Shown here: positions 1-5,872 of the stretch, piece after piece
Layout of the letters: each line of letters opens with the position of its first letter
Position numbering within the stretch: the stretch's first letter is position 1
Assembly (NCBI GenBank): GCA_017515945.1
Contig: JAFWDX010000348.1
Location: 1-5,872, forward strand
Length of the DNA: 5,872 bases
Source: Blautia sp.
GTDB lineage: Bacteria > Bacillota > Clostridia > Lachnospirales > Lachnospiraceae
Direction: 5' to 3'
Program-made: the position numbers and the translations under genes
Notes under the pieces: model-generated
Told to the model about the DNA's origin: nothing
Database searches by the model: none
The model's input: only the letters and a program-made list of their open reading frames with translations

Positions 1-62
1 ACAATATCAGAGAATGTTGTAACTGTTCCGTCATTATACTCGTGTGATTGAATAATGGAATG

Positions 63-91
63 TTTACCTGGTTTTTGGCACGGTATATACT
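63..91 (+). promoter_or_regulatory. Candidate sigma-A promoter for the kinase-peptidase-kinase operon
   Basis: A -35-like TTTACC (63-68) and a -10-like TATACT (86-91) are separated by exactly 17 nt, the preferred spacing for the housekeeping sigma factor. Transcription would start near position 98 and leave a leader of about 75 nt before the first kinase. There is no extended -10 TG. A second TATACT at 35-40 has no good -35 at the right distance. This is the only well-spaced promoter-like pair found upstream of the three genes. It is a match to consensus only and has not been tested. Confidence 0.5.
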
Positions 92-101
92 GAGGCTCTA
101 A

Positions 102-168
102 ATACGTGGGATTAAAGATTTCCACGGATATATTTATCCTGAGATGACAAACAGTCCTTCAGTGGAGG
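102..168 (+). promoter_or_regulatory. Leader with two mutually exclusive pairings near the ribosome site (tentative)
   Basis: Positions 102-111 can pair with 120-129 (nine of ten pairs, one of them G-U, one A-G mismatch, 8-nt loop). The same 3' arm (119-125, TTTCCAC) can instead pair with 162-168 (GTGGAGG), which contains the ribosome site GGAGG at 164-168; two of those seven pairs are G-U. A small hairpin, GGATA/TATCC (126-139), lies between. The arrangement resembles a translational switch, but the stems are short, no known riboswitch or T-box motif is recognised, and such pairings can arise by chance. Confidence 0.2.
164..168 (+). promoter_or_regulatory. Ribosome binding site of the first kinase
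   Basis: A perfect GGAGG lies 6 nt before the ATG at 175. It fixes the start: this ATG also places the first zinc-ribbon cysteine at residue 7, so a later start would remove part of the metal site. Confidence 0.85.
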
Positions 169-174
169 AAACGT

Positions 175-2565
175 ATGAATATAGAAAAAATATGCATCCG
201 CTGTATGCGTGAAAAACCGTCCAGTGAGGAAGCCTGTCCTTATTGCGGCTTAGATCCGGCTAAATACGAGGCCCCATCAAATGCGCTGGAGCCGATGACC
301 GTCCTGAATGGCCGTTATCTGATCGGTACATCGCTTGGCAGCGGAGGATTCGGAATCACATATATTGCGTATGATCTGGTTCTGGAGCATGTTCTGGCCA
401 TCAAGGAGTTTTTTATACAGGGAAGCATGTACCGGGACAGCAGGACCACTTCAATTGTTTCCGTAGTGACAGGCAATTATTCGCAGGAAAAAGTATATGA
501 GGTTTCGCGGGAGAGGTTCAAGCAGGAAGCAAGATTGCTTCTGAACCTGGCGCATACACCAGGTATCGTCAAGGTCCATAATTATTTTGAAGAAAACGAT
601 ACAGCCTATATGGTGATGGAGTATCTGGACGGAAAAACACTGAAGGATTATGTGCGGCAGCAGGGAGGCAGACTGCCCGCCAAGGATGTTCTGGAAAAAA
701 TGCATCCCGTGATCTCATCGCTGCAGACGCTTCACAAACTCAAAATATTTCACAGAGATATCAGTCCGGATAATATCATGGTGATGAAGGACGGTTCGCT
801 GGTTCTGTTTGATTTTGGCGGCGTCCGTATGCCGGTGGAGGAGGGGCAGCACAGCAGCATCGCGCTGGTGAAGGCGGGGTATTCTCCCCTTGAACAGTAT
901 TCCAGCGGAGAGCAGGGACCCTGGACGGATGAATATGCCCTGGCCGCCACGATCTATTATTGTGTGACCGGAAAAACACCTTGTCCCTCTGTAAAACGGA
1001 TCGATGATCCGGATCCTCTGGAAGCGCCCAAGACACTTATACCGGACCTGCCATCCGGAATGAATACTGCGCTGCTCAAGGCCATGTCCCTGAAAGCCAC
1101 GGACAGATATCCGGATTTAAATGGTTTTGAGAATGCTTTATATAACACTGCACCACTGCCTGATCCCGCTCCCAAAGGAGATACGGGCACTGGCGGCCAG
1201 GATCCGGTAAAAAAACCCGGAAAAAAACTGCTGCCGGTCTGTGTTGCCGGAATTGCATTGATCGGTGCGGGAGTTATTTTTCTGGCAGGAAAGAATTTTA
1301 TCTCTGGTAAGACAGATCCGTCGACAGAGAAACCAGATGCGAAGGTCGAAACGTCATCTGAGCAGGTTATAACACCTGAACCATCGGCAGAACCGAAGCT
1401 GACAGTCATATCGACATCGGAAACTGAAAATGTCATTATGACAGAGGAAACTGCGGCAGATGAAACGACGGAGGTGGACAAAACGACAGAGGAGACTACT
1501 GCTGCACAGGAACCTGTGCCGACTACGGAAGAGGTGACAGAAGAACCGGCCGAGGAACCCCGGGAGGATATTCCGGCGGTATTGGATAAAACCATCCGGA
1601 TTCCTGTTAAAGTGGGTGACCAGGAACGAGAGCTTGAATTCATAAACGAAACTTCTCTCGAGGGAACGAGGCTCGTGGTCATCAAATCCGTGGATCAGTC
1701 GGAGACAGCTGCTTATATGCCGGAGGATCTGCAAAAGAACGATCACGATGCAATTACTCTTTCCGAGAACAGATATGACCTGATCCTGGTAGGAGAAGCC
1801 TCGGAGAATGCAGGAACAGAATCTGCTGATCCGCCAGAAAACACTGAGTACATGCAGAGAAAAGGTGAGCGGAGGATCCTGAATCTGCCGCTTAAAGATA
1901 TCGCTTCAGTGACCCTTAAGGAAGAAGACGGATATATTTATGCGGATTATACAAAGACAGATGGCTCCACGGTTTCAGAAAAGCCGTATCGACATATTTT
2001 TTATGAAAAAGAAAAAAAGATGTACTGCAGGACATCATCTCTGAACATCCGCCTTTTACCGGACACTGTCGCAGGACAGAGTTTTCTGCAGTACAGAATG
2101 AACAATGAGGTTACCATATGCGGTGAAGCAAAAGGGATCTTAAACGGCGCAGAAGCTGAGTGGTATATCGTAGGAACCGGATCAGGATATGGATATATTG
2201 CTGCAAATGAGCAATATCTGACTGATAAGAAACCGGAAACTGTTACCCCGACACAGGCAGCTGTGCCTGTTTCAGACTATGTCTACGATAATTATGACTA
2301 TGTGGACAATACAGCTTCCGATTACGATAACTACTCTGATAACAGCAGTTCTTACACGGATGAAAGCTACGATAATTCAAGCAGCTGGACGGGATCAGAT
2401 AATTATTCACAGGGAGGCTCCGACTCCTCTTCACATGACGGAGGCGGTGCATCTTCGAATGATGGGACATCTGAATCCGGATACTTTGGAGTCAGTGATC
2501 CTGATGTGGATGAAGACCCCAGTGCCGTGGATGAGAAATGGGATGATTCCTGGAACAATAATTAG
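175..2565 (+). CDS. Zinc-ribbon transmembrane Ser/Thr protein kinase with extracellular SH3-like domain
   Basis: A membrane receptor kinase expected to phosphorylate Ser/Thr on cytoplasmic proteins; its substrates are unknown. Domains in order: zinc ribbon Cys7/Cys10/Cys21/Cys24 (CxxC-x10-CxxC); Hanks-type kinase at about 46-324 with Gly loop GSGGFG (55-60), Lys77, Glu118, HRDISPDN (193-200), DFG (213-215), GYSPLEQY (235-242) and Asp252; a Lys-rich stretch, then one membrane helix (about 352-371); a Thr/Glu/Pro-rich stalk to about 468; an unassigned, probably beta-rich region (about 469-612); a bacterial SH3-like domain (about 615-683, with LNIRLLPD); and an acidic Tyr/Asp/Asn/Ser-rich tail (about 699-796). 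Lysines before the helix predict kinase inside and C-terminus outside. Catalytic residues are intact except that the usual catalytic-loop Lys is Ser197. About 20 extra residues separate Lys77 from Glu118 compared with PknB. The kinase assignment is firm. The ligand is unknown; SH3-like domains often bind cell wall, which is inference here. Confidence 0.93.
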   Translation: MNIEKICIRCMREKPSSEEACPYCGLDPAKYEAPSNALEPMTVLNGRYLIGTSLGSGGFGITYIAYDLVLEHVLAIKEFFIQGSMYRDSRTTSIVSVVTGNYSQEKVYEVSRERFKQEARLLLNLAHTPGIVKVHNYFEENDTAYMVMEYLDGKTLKDYVRQQGGRLPAKDVLEKMHPVISSLQTLHKLKIFHRDISPDNIMVMKDGSLVLFDFGGVRMPVEEGQHSSIALVKAGYSPLEQYSSGEQGPWTDEYALAATIYYCVTGKTPCPSVKRIDDPDPLEAPKTLIPDLPSGMNTALLKAMSLKATDRYPDLNGFENALYNTAPLPDPAPKGDTGTGGQDPVKKPGKKLLPVCVAGIALIGAGVIFLAGKNFISGKTDPSTEKPDAKVETSSEQVITPEPSAEPKLTVISTSETENVIMTEETAADETTEVDKTTEETTAAQEPVPTTEEVTEEPAEEPREDIPAVLDKTIRIPVKVGDQERELEFINETSLEGTRLVVIKSVDQSETAAYMPEDLQKNDHDAITLSENRYDLILVGEASENAGTESADPPENTEYMQRKGERRILNLPLKDIASVTLKEEDGYIYADYTKTDGSTVSEKPYRHIFYEKEKKMYCRTSSLNIRLLPDTVAGQSFLQYRMNNEVTICGEAKGILNGAEAEWYIVGTGSGYGYIAANEQYLTDKKPETVTPTQAAVPVSDYVYDNYDYVDNTASDYDNYSDNSSSYTDESYDNSSSWTGSDNYSQGGSDSSSHDGGGASSNDGTSESGYFGVSDPDVDEDPSAVDEKWDDSWNNN
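2269..2565 (+). other. Low-complexity Tyr/Asp/Asn/Ser-rich tail of the first kinase
   Basis: Codons for about residues 699-796 encode a compositionally biased, acidic tail. The first part is dominated by Tyr, Asp, Asn and Ser (for example DNYDYVDN and NYSDNSSSY), the middle by Ser and Gly, and the end by Asp, Trp and Asn. It has no regular period. By topology it lies outside the cell, beyond the SH3-like domain, and is probably disordered. No sorting signal such as LPxTG is present. Confidence 0.6.
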
Positions 2566-2619
2566 AACAGTTACGAACAGGGCGGTTTGCCGGAAAATTT
2601 ACTCACGAGAATAATTAAG

Positions 2620-3915
2620 ATGAAGATATACAGATCTGCGAAGAGAATATTGCATGTTTTAATTTTTATGACAATCATATTCGGCTCCACGTCATCTTTA
2701 TATGGGCGTGAGAATGAAGAAAATCTGGAGCTGTATAAACCTGTATTTGATCTGTATTTACGTGCAAAGTCAGAGCAGTGGGGCGTGATGGAGGCATTCG
2801 ATCAGGGTTGTATCTGGGGAATCTCGTCGGATGACTGCGGGTACGCATTTATGGATCTGAATAGTGACGGGATCACTGAAATGCTCGTTGGCAATATTGA
2901 CCCGCATCCTGAGAACAGCCAGGCAGCCGCTTTTTTCCTGGATCTGTATACGATCAGCAATGGTGAGCCGCTGCGCGTGATCCAGAACAGTGAAAATGCC
3001 GGGTATTTTCTGTGTGCTGACGGGACTCTCCTTAAGGATGCCAGCTGGGGAAATGACCTGATGTTTTCACATTACCGGCTTCCGGCGAGTGGCAGCTTTG
3101 TAGAGTACATTGATGGTGTGGAATATCTGTCGTCTGTTCGGCAGTACGTATACAGAGATGACCAGCTGATCACATCCGAGGGTTCAGCGATCACGGAAGA
3201 AGAGTTTGAAGGATATCGGCAGAATTTTGAATTCCGTGAAATTACATATATACCGTTTGAGGCGGATCGTGACTTGGCGGGAGATGTACCAGAGACTGGA
3301 GCGGATCTGTCTGCAGTCCGGGAGACGGAGGAGGAGCCGGCTGTCCTGTTATCAGAGCTGGTACCTGTGTGTCAGTATCCGGAGCTGCCGACGGGATGTG
3401 AGATGACATCGCTGGCGATGGTGCTGAATTACTGGGGAGTGGACACGGATAAGGAAGAATTGTCAGATGTCTATCTGGCCAAAGGGGAAGTAGGAACCGT
3501 AGATTTCAGAAAGGCTTTTGAAGGGGATCCGCGGGATATTTCTTCGTTTGGCTGTTATGCGCCTGTTGTGGCTGATACGGCCATAAAATGTCTTGCAGCC
3601 AGAGGATCGACGCTGCAGGTGTCGGATCTGACCGGTACAGAGCTTACGGATCTGTTTTCGTATCTGGATGATGGAGTACCGGTTATCGTCTGGGGGACAC
3701 TTAACTGTGAAGAAGGCTTCTACAGCGTAACATGGGAGGTCAACGGAGAACAGCTGACATGGTATTCTCCGGAGCACTGCATGGTGCTGGTGGGATATGC
3801 TGAAAGGACTGTATGGGTGGCTGATCCATCTACAGGAAGGATCGTCAGCTATGACATGGATCTGTTCCGCCGCAGGTATGAGGAGCTGTACCGCCAGGCA
3901 GTTGTCATAAAATGA
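2620..3915 (+). CDS. Secreted C39-like (papain-fold) cysteine peptidase with N-terminal Ca-loop-like region
   Basis: An exported protein of 431 residues from the ATG at 2620. Residues 1-9 are basic and about 10-22 hydrophobic, followed by a Gly/Ser-rich stretch, as in a signal peptide; an uncleaved anchor is possible and no lipobox Cys is seen. Residues about 28-230 form an unrecognised region containing DLNSDGITE (79-87), which resembles the Ca-binding loops of EF-hand or FG-GAP repeats. Residues about 246-431 match the C39-like family (Peptidase_C39_2): Gln252 as oxyanion residue, Cys260 in LPTGCEMTS, His386 in PEHCMVLVGY and Asp402 in VADPSTG. The catalytic set is complete, so an active peptidase is likely; the substrate is unknown. 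No ABC transporter or double-glycine peptide is nearby, which argues against the bacteriocin-processing role of classical C39 proteins. There are nine cysteines in total. An upstream in-frame TTG at 2587, after AGGGCGG, would add 11 residues. ATG is preferred because it gives a standard signal peptide, but its ribosome site is weak. Confidence 0.85.
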   Translation: MKIYRSAKRILHVLIFMTIIFGSTSSLYGRENEENLELYKPVFDLYLRAKSEQWGVMEAFDQGCIWGISSDDCGYAFMDLNSDGITEMLVGNIDPHPENSQAAAFFLDLYTISNGEPLRVIQNSENAGYFLCADGTLLKDASWGNDLMFSHYRLPASGSFVEYIDGVEYLSSVRQYVYRDDQLITSEGSAITEEEFEGYRQNFEFREITYIPFEADRDLAGDVPETGADLSAVRETEEEPAVLLSELVPVCQYPELPTGCEMTSLAMVLNYWGVDTDKEELSDVYLAKGEVGTVDFRKAFEGDPRDISSFGCYAPVVADTAIKCLAARGSTLQVSDLTGTELTDLFSYLDDGVPVIVWGTLNCEEGFYSVTWEVNGEQLTWYSPEHCMVLVGYAERTVWVADPSTGRIVSYDMDLFRRRYEELYRQAVVIK

Positions 3916-3934
3916 TGGATTGTATATTTGAAAT

Positions 3935-3938
3935 GAGG
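3935..3938 (+). promoter_or_regulatory. Ribosome binding site of the second kinase
   Basis: GAGG lies 7 nt before the ATG at 3946, within the 30-nt gap after the peptidase stop codon. It supports this start, which places the first zinc-ribbon cysteine at residue 4. The short gap suggests co-transcription with the peptidase gene. Confidence 0.75.
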
Positions 3939-3945
3939 CGCCGGT

Positions 3946-5872
3946 ATGAAGCTGTGTATGGGATGTATGTCGCTGCTGGAGGACCATGTCCATCAATGTC
4001 CGTATTGTGGATATATTGAAGGAACGACGCCTCCTGATGTCTATTTTCTGCTGCCGGGAACCAGGCTCGCAGGACGATATATACTTGGCAAGGTTCTTGG
4101 CTATGGCGGTTTTGGAATCACTTATATCGGGTTCGATACGATCCTGCGTGTGCCTGTCGCAGTAAAAGAATATTTTCCAAACGGCTGTGCTACACGAAGA
4201 CCGGGAACCATGCATGTGACGGTATACTCAGGAGATGCCGCAACGTTGTTCAGTTATGGCCTGGACAGTTTTATAGAAGAAGCCCGGAGACTTGCCCTGC
4301 TTAGAGGAACAGAAGGCGTCGTGCGTGTCTATGACTGTGTCCGTGAAAACTATACAGGCTATATCGTCATGGAGTATCTGAAAGGCAGGACAGTTAAAGA
4401 GCTCCTGAAGGAACGGGGCCGTCTTCCCTATGAAGAAGCCAAGAGCATTATTGTGCGGGTGCTGCGAACGCTGGAAAATGTTCATCGCGAGAACATGATC
4501 CATCGGGATATCGCGCCGGATAATATTTTTATTACGAACCGTGGAGAAGTCCGGCTTATCGATTTCGGCGCGGCGCGGTACGCTGTGTCTTCCCATTCTC
4601 AGAATTTCACCAGGATCCTTAAGCCTGGGTATGCGCCTGTGGAGCAGTATCATTCCAACGGCGAACAGGGACCATGGACAGATGTTTATGCCGCTGGATC
4701 CACCTTCTACAGGATGATCACCGGAAGAAGGACTCCGGAGTCAATTGAACGTCTGATGCAGGATACTTTGATCCTGCCTTCAGCCTTCGGTGTGCCAATC
4801 CCTCAAAAGGATGAACAGGCGTTGATGAGGGCTCTTTCTGTCCGGAGAGAGGGGCGGTTTCAGACTGCATCGGAATTTGAAAGAGCGCTGGTAGAGGCCG
4901 GATATCCATCATCACCTGGAGCTGGAGGCCCATCCGGAACGGGAGGCGCATCCGGAGCGTGGGGACCATCCGGAACAGGAGAGTCATCCGGAGCGTGGGA
5001 ACCATCTGTGACAAGAGGGTCATCCGAAACGTGGGGACCATCCGTAACAAGCGGGGCGTCCGGAACGGGAGGATCATTCGGACCGGGAGGGGCGTCCGGA
5101 ACGGGAGGATCATTCGGACCGGGAGGAGCGTCCGGACCGGGAGGGACATCCGGAGAGTGGGGACCATCCGTAACAAGAGGGTCATCCGGAACGGGAGGAC
5201 CATCCGGAACAGCAGAACATTCCGGTACGAAAAGGAATGGATCCACAGTCGGAACAGATCATAATGAAACGTCTGACAAACGTCTGATGAAAGACAAAAA
5301 CCATAAGGGTTTTCCGTTCATATGGGCTGGCATCGGAACGATCGCTCTGTTGATCGTGATACTCGCGGCAGTGCTGTTTTTCAGATCTTCGGAAAACGGT
5401 GAAGAGAGCAGGGAAGCGCAGACAACCGGCGTGGGAAGCCAGGCTTCAGACCATGCCGGAGAAACACTTGAAGACAATGCCGAAGAGTCGATCCATATTG
5501 AAATGCTGACCGGTGAGAATGAAGACAGTGCTGAGAATGAAGAGAGTACTGATACTAAAGAGCATGTAAAGAAGTCAAAGAAAAAAGATAAGTCTAAGGA
5601 AGAGGACCTTGACTCTGATCTGACCGCAGATATGAGTACGCCGACACCTGTCGCGACCAGTACGCCGACACCTGAACCGACTGCAACCAGTACACCGACT
5701 CCGGAACCAACCCCAACCAACACGCCGACGCCAACCCCGACCAACACGCCGACGCCAACCCCAACCAATACGCCGACGCCAACCCCGACCAATACGCCGA
5801 CGCCAACACCGACCAATACACCGACTCCGCTGCCAACAGCTACCGCAACACCCGTGCCGACCAGTACACCAT
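3946..5872 (+). CDS. Second zinc-ribbon transmembrane Ser/Thr protein kinase, 3' end beyond the window
   Basis: The frame stays open from the ATG to the window edge: 642 codons and no stop, so the protein is partial. Domains in order: zinc ribbon Cys4/Cys7/Cys18/Cys21, with the same CxxC-x10-CxxC spacing as the first kinase; kinase at about 44-318 with Gly loop GYGGFG (52-57), Lys74, Glu112, HRDIAPDN (186-193), DFG (206-208), GYAPVEQY and Asp246; 17 hexapeptide repeats rich in Gly and Ser (326-427); a basic stretch and one membrane helix (about 457-479); an acidic segment; a Lys cluster (about 542-551); then a Thr-Pro array from 564. Kinase inside and the Thr-Pro region outside is predicted. 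The kinase is expected to be active, although the catalytic-loop Lys is Ala190. It resembles the first kinase along the whole kinase domain, including the insertion before Glu112, so the two are paralogues. The Thr-Pro array probably acts as an extended, wall-crossing stalk for something not visible here. Confidence 0.92.
   Translation, partial: MKLCMGCMSLLEDHVHQCPYCGYIEGTTPPDVYFLLPGTRLAGRYILGKVLGYGGFGITYIGFDTILRVPVAVKEYFPNGCATRRPGTMHVTVYSGDAATLFSYGLDSFIEEARRLALLRGTEGVVRVYDCVRENYTGYIVMEYLKGRTVKELLKERGRLPYEEAKSIIVRVLRTLENVHRENMIHRDIAPDNIFITNRGEVRLIDFGAARYAVSSHSQNFTRILKPGYAPVEQYHSNGEQGPWTDVYAAGSTFYRMITGRRTPESIERLMQDTLILPSAFGVPIPQKDEQALMRALSVRREGRFQTASEFERALVEAGYPSSPGAGGPSGTGGASGAWGPSGTGESSGAWEPSVTRGSSETWGPSVTSGASGTGGSFGPGGASGTGGSFGPGGASGPGGTSGEWGPSVTRGSSGTGGPSGTAEHSGTKRNGSTVGTDHNETSDKRLMKDKNHKGFPFIWAGIGTIALLIVILAAVLFFRSSENGEESREAQTTGVGSQASDHAGETLEDNAEESIHIEMLTGENEDSAENEESTDTKEHVKKSKKKDKSKEEDLDSDLTADMSTPTPVATSTPTPEPTATSTPTPEPTPTNTPTPTPTNTPTPTPTNTPTPTPTNTPTPTPTNTPTPLPTATATPVPTSTP
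4921..5226 (+). repeat. 18-bp minisatellite, 17 units, encoding a Gly/Ser-rich hexapeptide array
   Basis: Seventeen consecutive 18-bp units encode hexapeptides of the pattern x-G/W-G-x-S-G (for example [24 protein letters not shown]). TCC GGA at codons 5-6 is the most constant part; codons 1, 2 and 4 vary. The array fills residues 326-427 of the second kinase, on the cytoplasmic side between the kinase and the membrane helix. Units stay in frame, so gain or loss of units would change only linker length. The next six residues (TKRNGS) are too degenerate to count as a unit. The array also produces long antisense and +1-frame open frames that should not be called genes. Confidence 0.9.
5065..5136 (+). 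repeat. Recent 36-bp duplication within the 18-bp array
   Basis: Positions 5065-5100 and 5101-5136 are adjacent 36-bp copies that differ at one base (GGG versus GGA, a silent Gly change). Each encodes [12 protein letters not shown]. This dimeric unit is far better conserved than the other 18-bp units, which points to a recent tandem duplication, probably by slippage or unequal exchange. Confidence 0.85.
5635..5872 (+). repeat. Thr-Pro array with a 24-bp core repeat, running to the window edge
   Basis: From residue 564 the second kinase consists of Thr, Pro, Ser, Asn and Ala, with a few Glu, Val and Leu. The core is four near-identical 24-bp units at 5719, 5743, 5767 and 5791, each encoding NTPTPTPT, and a diverged fifth begins at 5815. 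Upstream units are looser ([28 protein letters not shown]). The array is on the extracellular side of the membrane helix. Such Thr-Pro regions are usually extended linkers and can be glycosylated in secreted proteins; neither is shown here. Its end is not visible. Confidence 0.9.

Noticed and set aside
71..76. T-run as a terminator of an upstream gene
   Set aside because: No GC-rich stem precedes it, and it lies between the -35 and -10 elements of the candidate promoter.
957..1685. Long minus-strand open frame rich in Ser and Val opposite the first kinase
   Set aside because: It is antisense to the kinase and its Thr/Glu stalk; the biased composition mirrors that stalk. It has no recognisable domain, and the + strand protein has clear conserved motifs.
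2565..2580. Direct repeat GAACAG-ttac-GAACAG after the first kinase stop
   Set aside because: Six-base repeats are expected by chance, and there is no hairpin, insertion sequence or promoter around it.
2279..2614. + strand frame overlapping the end of the first kinase
   Set aside because: It is a shifted reading of the Tyr/Asp-rich tail, with no ribosome site or domain. A frameshift is not needed, because the kinase frame ends cleanly at 2565.
3902..3928. Possible internal promoter TTGTCA/TATATT before the second kinase
   Set aside because: The spacing is only 15 nt, and the predicted start would fall at the ribosome site, leaving no usable leader.
3463..4215. 250-codon minus-strand open frame across the peptidase end and second kinase start
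   Set aside because: It runs antisense to two genes with clear conserved motifs (the peptidase catalytic residues; the zinc ribbon and Gly loop) and to the gap containing a ribosome site. Its translation shows no domain.
4921..5226. CRISPR-like array
   Set aside because: The 18-bp units are directly adjacent with no unique spacers, and they encode in-frame hexapeptides within a kinase gene.
4718..5246. Overlapping minus-strand frames and a + strand frame (4959-5264) with regular peptide repeats
   Set aside because: They are by-products of the 18-bp array, which keeps several frames open. The kinase frame is continuous through the array and leads into a proper membrane helix.
5259..5836. Minus-strand frames encoding Val/Gly- or Trp/Leu-rich repeats
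   Set aside because: They are antisense images of the Thr-Pro array and membrane segment of the second kinase, with repetitive, unlikely protein composition.

Overview
The window looks like part of a Gram-positive Clostridia chromosome, most likely Lachnospiraceae or a close relative. The evidence is indirect. The genes have balanced base composition and strong GGAGG-type ribosome sites. The Ser/Thr kinases carry an N-terminal zinc ribbon and a single membrane span, and the secreted C39-like peptidase is of a form common in gut Firmicutes. No rRNA, tRNA, CRISPR array, transposase, integrase or attachment site was seen, and nothing marks the region as recently transferred.

Layout: all genes are on the + strand and closely spaced. 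Positions 1-174 are a non-coding leader with a plausible sigma-A promoter (63-91) and a good ribosome site. Positions 175-2565 encode a 796-residue transmembrane Ser/Thr kinase: zinc ribbon, kinase, one membrane helix, Thr/Glu-rich stalk, unknown beta-rich region, SH3-like domain and a Tyr/Asp/Asn/Ser-rich tail. Positions 2620-3915 encode a secreted protein with a Ca-loop-like N-terminal region and a C39-like cysteine peptidase domain with an intact Cys/His/Asp set. Positions 3946-5872 hold the first 642 codons of a second zinc-ribbon transmembrane kinase, which runs off the right edge. Its kinase and membrane helix are separated by 17 hexapeptide repeats (18-bp minisatellite), and its outer part carries a Thr-Pro array with a 24-bp core repeat.

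Interpretation: the gaps are 54 nt (21 nt if the upstream TTG start is used) and 30 nt, with no terminator seen, so the genes probably form one operon or part of one. Both kinases should have the kinase inside and the C-terminal region outside, and the protein encoded between them should be exported. This suggests an envelope signalling module in which two paralogous receptor kinases and a secreted peptidase act on a common surface process. The co-function is inference; the domain assignments rest on motifs read directly from the sequence.
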